A stretch of 64,000 bases of DNA, from NCBI RefSeq assembly GCF_037126465.1, contig NC_088201.1, positions 87,262,273-87,326,272 on the forward strand, in the 5' to 3' direction. The translations under genes were made by a program, and so were the position numbers. This DNA comes from Ornithodoros turicata. Its lineage: Eukaryota; Arthropoda; Arachnida; Ixodida; Argasidae. Under the pieces are notes generated by a model. It made no database searches. It had not been told where the DNA came from and was given only the letters and a program-made list of their open reading frames with translations. Positions within the stretch are counted from its first letter, which is position 1; each line of letters opens with the position of its first letter. Shown here piece after piece: positions 63,890-64,000 of the stretch.

Positions 63890-64000
63890 GACCCAACGTA
63901 GGTCCCACAATCAAATAGGATCCTGTTTACATACGTAGGATCGCATTTGCATGTAGGTCCCACAACCAAATAGGATCTTGTTTATATGTAGGATCGCATT
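63890..64000. repeat. Tandem repeat, about 55-bp unit, running off the window
   Basis: GTAGGTCCCACAATCAAATAGGATCCTG and a second copy with few changes follow each other, each ending GTAGGATCGCATT. The array continues past the edge. Confidence 0.8.

Overview
The window looks like nuclear DNA of an arthropod, most probably a tick or another chelicerate. It has GT-AG introns, tRNA-derived SINEs, many short inverted-repeat (MITE-like) elements, non-LTR retrotransposon pieces and single exons of small gene families. I see no bacterial operons, rRNA genes or CRISPR arrays. The tick assignment rests on the type of SINE and repeat seen and could not be tested by search.

Left part (1-28.5 kb): mostly repeat-derived. 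An exon of a SAMD3-like gene opens the window. It is followed by a perfect 60-bp-arm palindrome inside a 288-bp-period duplication, two LINE reverse-transcriptase tails, a hAT transposase remnant split by a MITE, a SINE with a nested hAT MITE, and a decayed TNP2/EnSpm-like transposase on the minus strand. A dispersed repeat of about 1 kb occurs twice, and the second copy is split by a 1.3 kb insertion with a 7-bp target duplication.

Middle (28.6-44.4 kb): a well-formed multi-exon SAMD3-like gene (six exons, GT-AG borders; five of the six exons chain in one phase without a forced choice) leads into a Polinton/Maverick (adintovirus-like) element at about 31.1-40.6 kb. That element carries an integrase with a chromodomain-like tail, a penton-like minor capsid protein, a hexon-like major capsid protein, a pX/pVI-like protein, an adenain-like protease, the N-terminal and exonuclease parts of a protein-primed DNA polymerase, and a short plus-strand unit. 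TATA boxes drive the two directions from one intergenic region that also holds a duplicated block with TGACGTCA palindromes and a tRNA-like sequence. The polymerase palm and the packaging ATPase are absent. Its right edge runs directly into a CR1-like LINE with both ORFs, whose ORF1 carries a 2A ribosome-skipping motif.

Right part (44.4-64 kb): a BEN-domain gene end (two exons, minus strand), several foldback elements, a pair of 41-bp inverted repeats 5.3 kb apart, a 660-bp duplication that carries a promoter-like block and a THAP-like first exon, a SINE with clear target-site duplication, and the 5' part of a TNP2/EnSpm-like transposase gene with a coherent intron. The window ends in a 55-bp tandem repeat.
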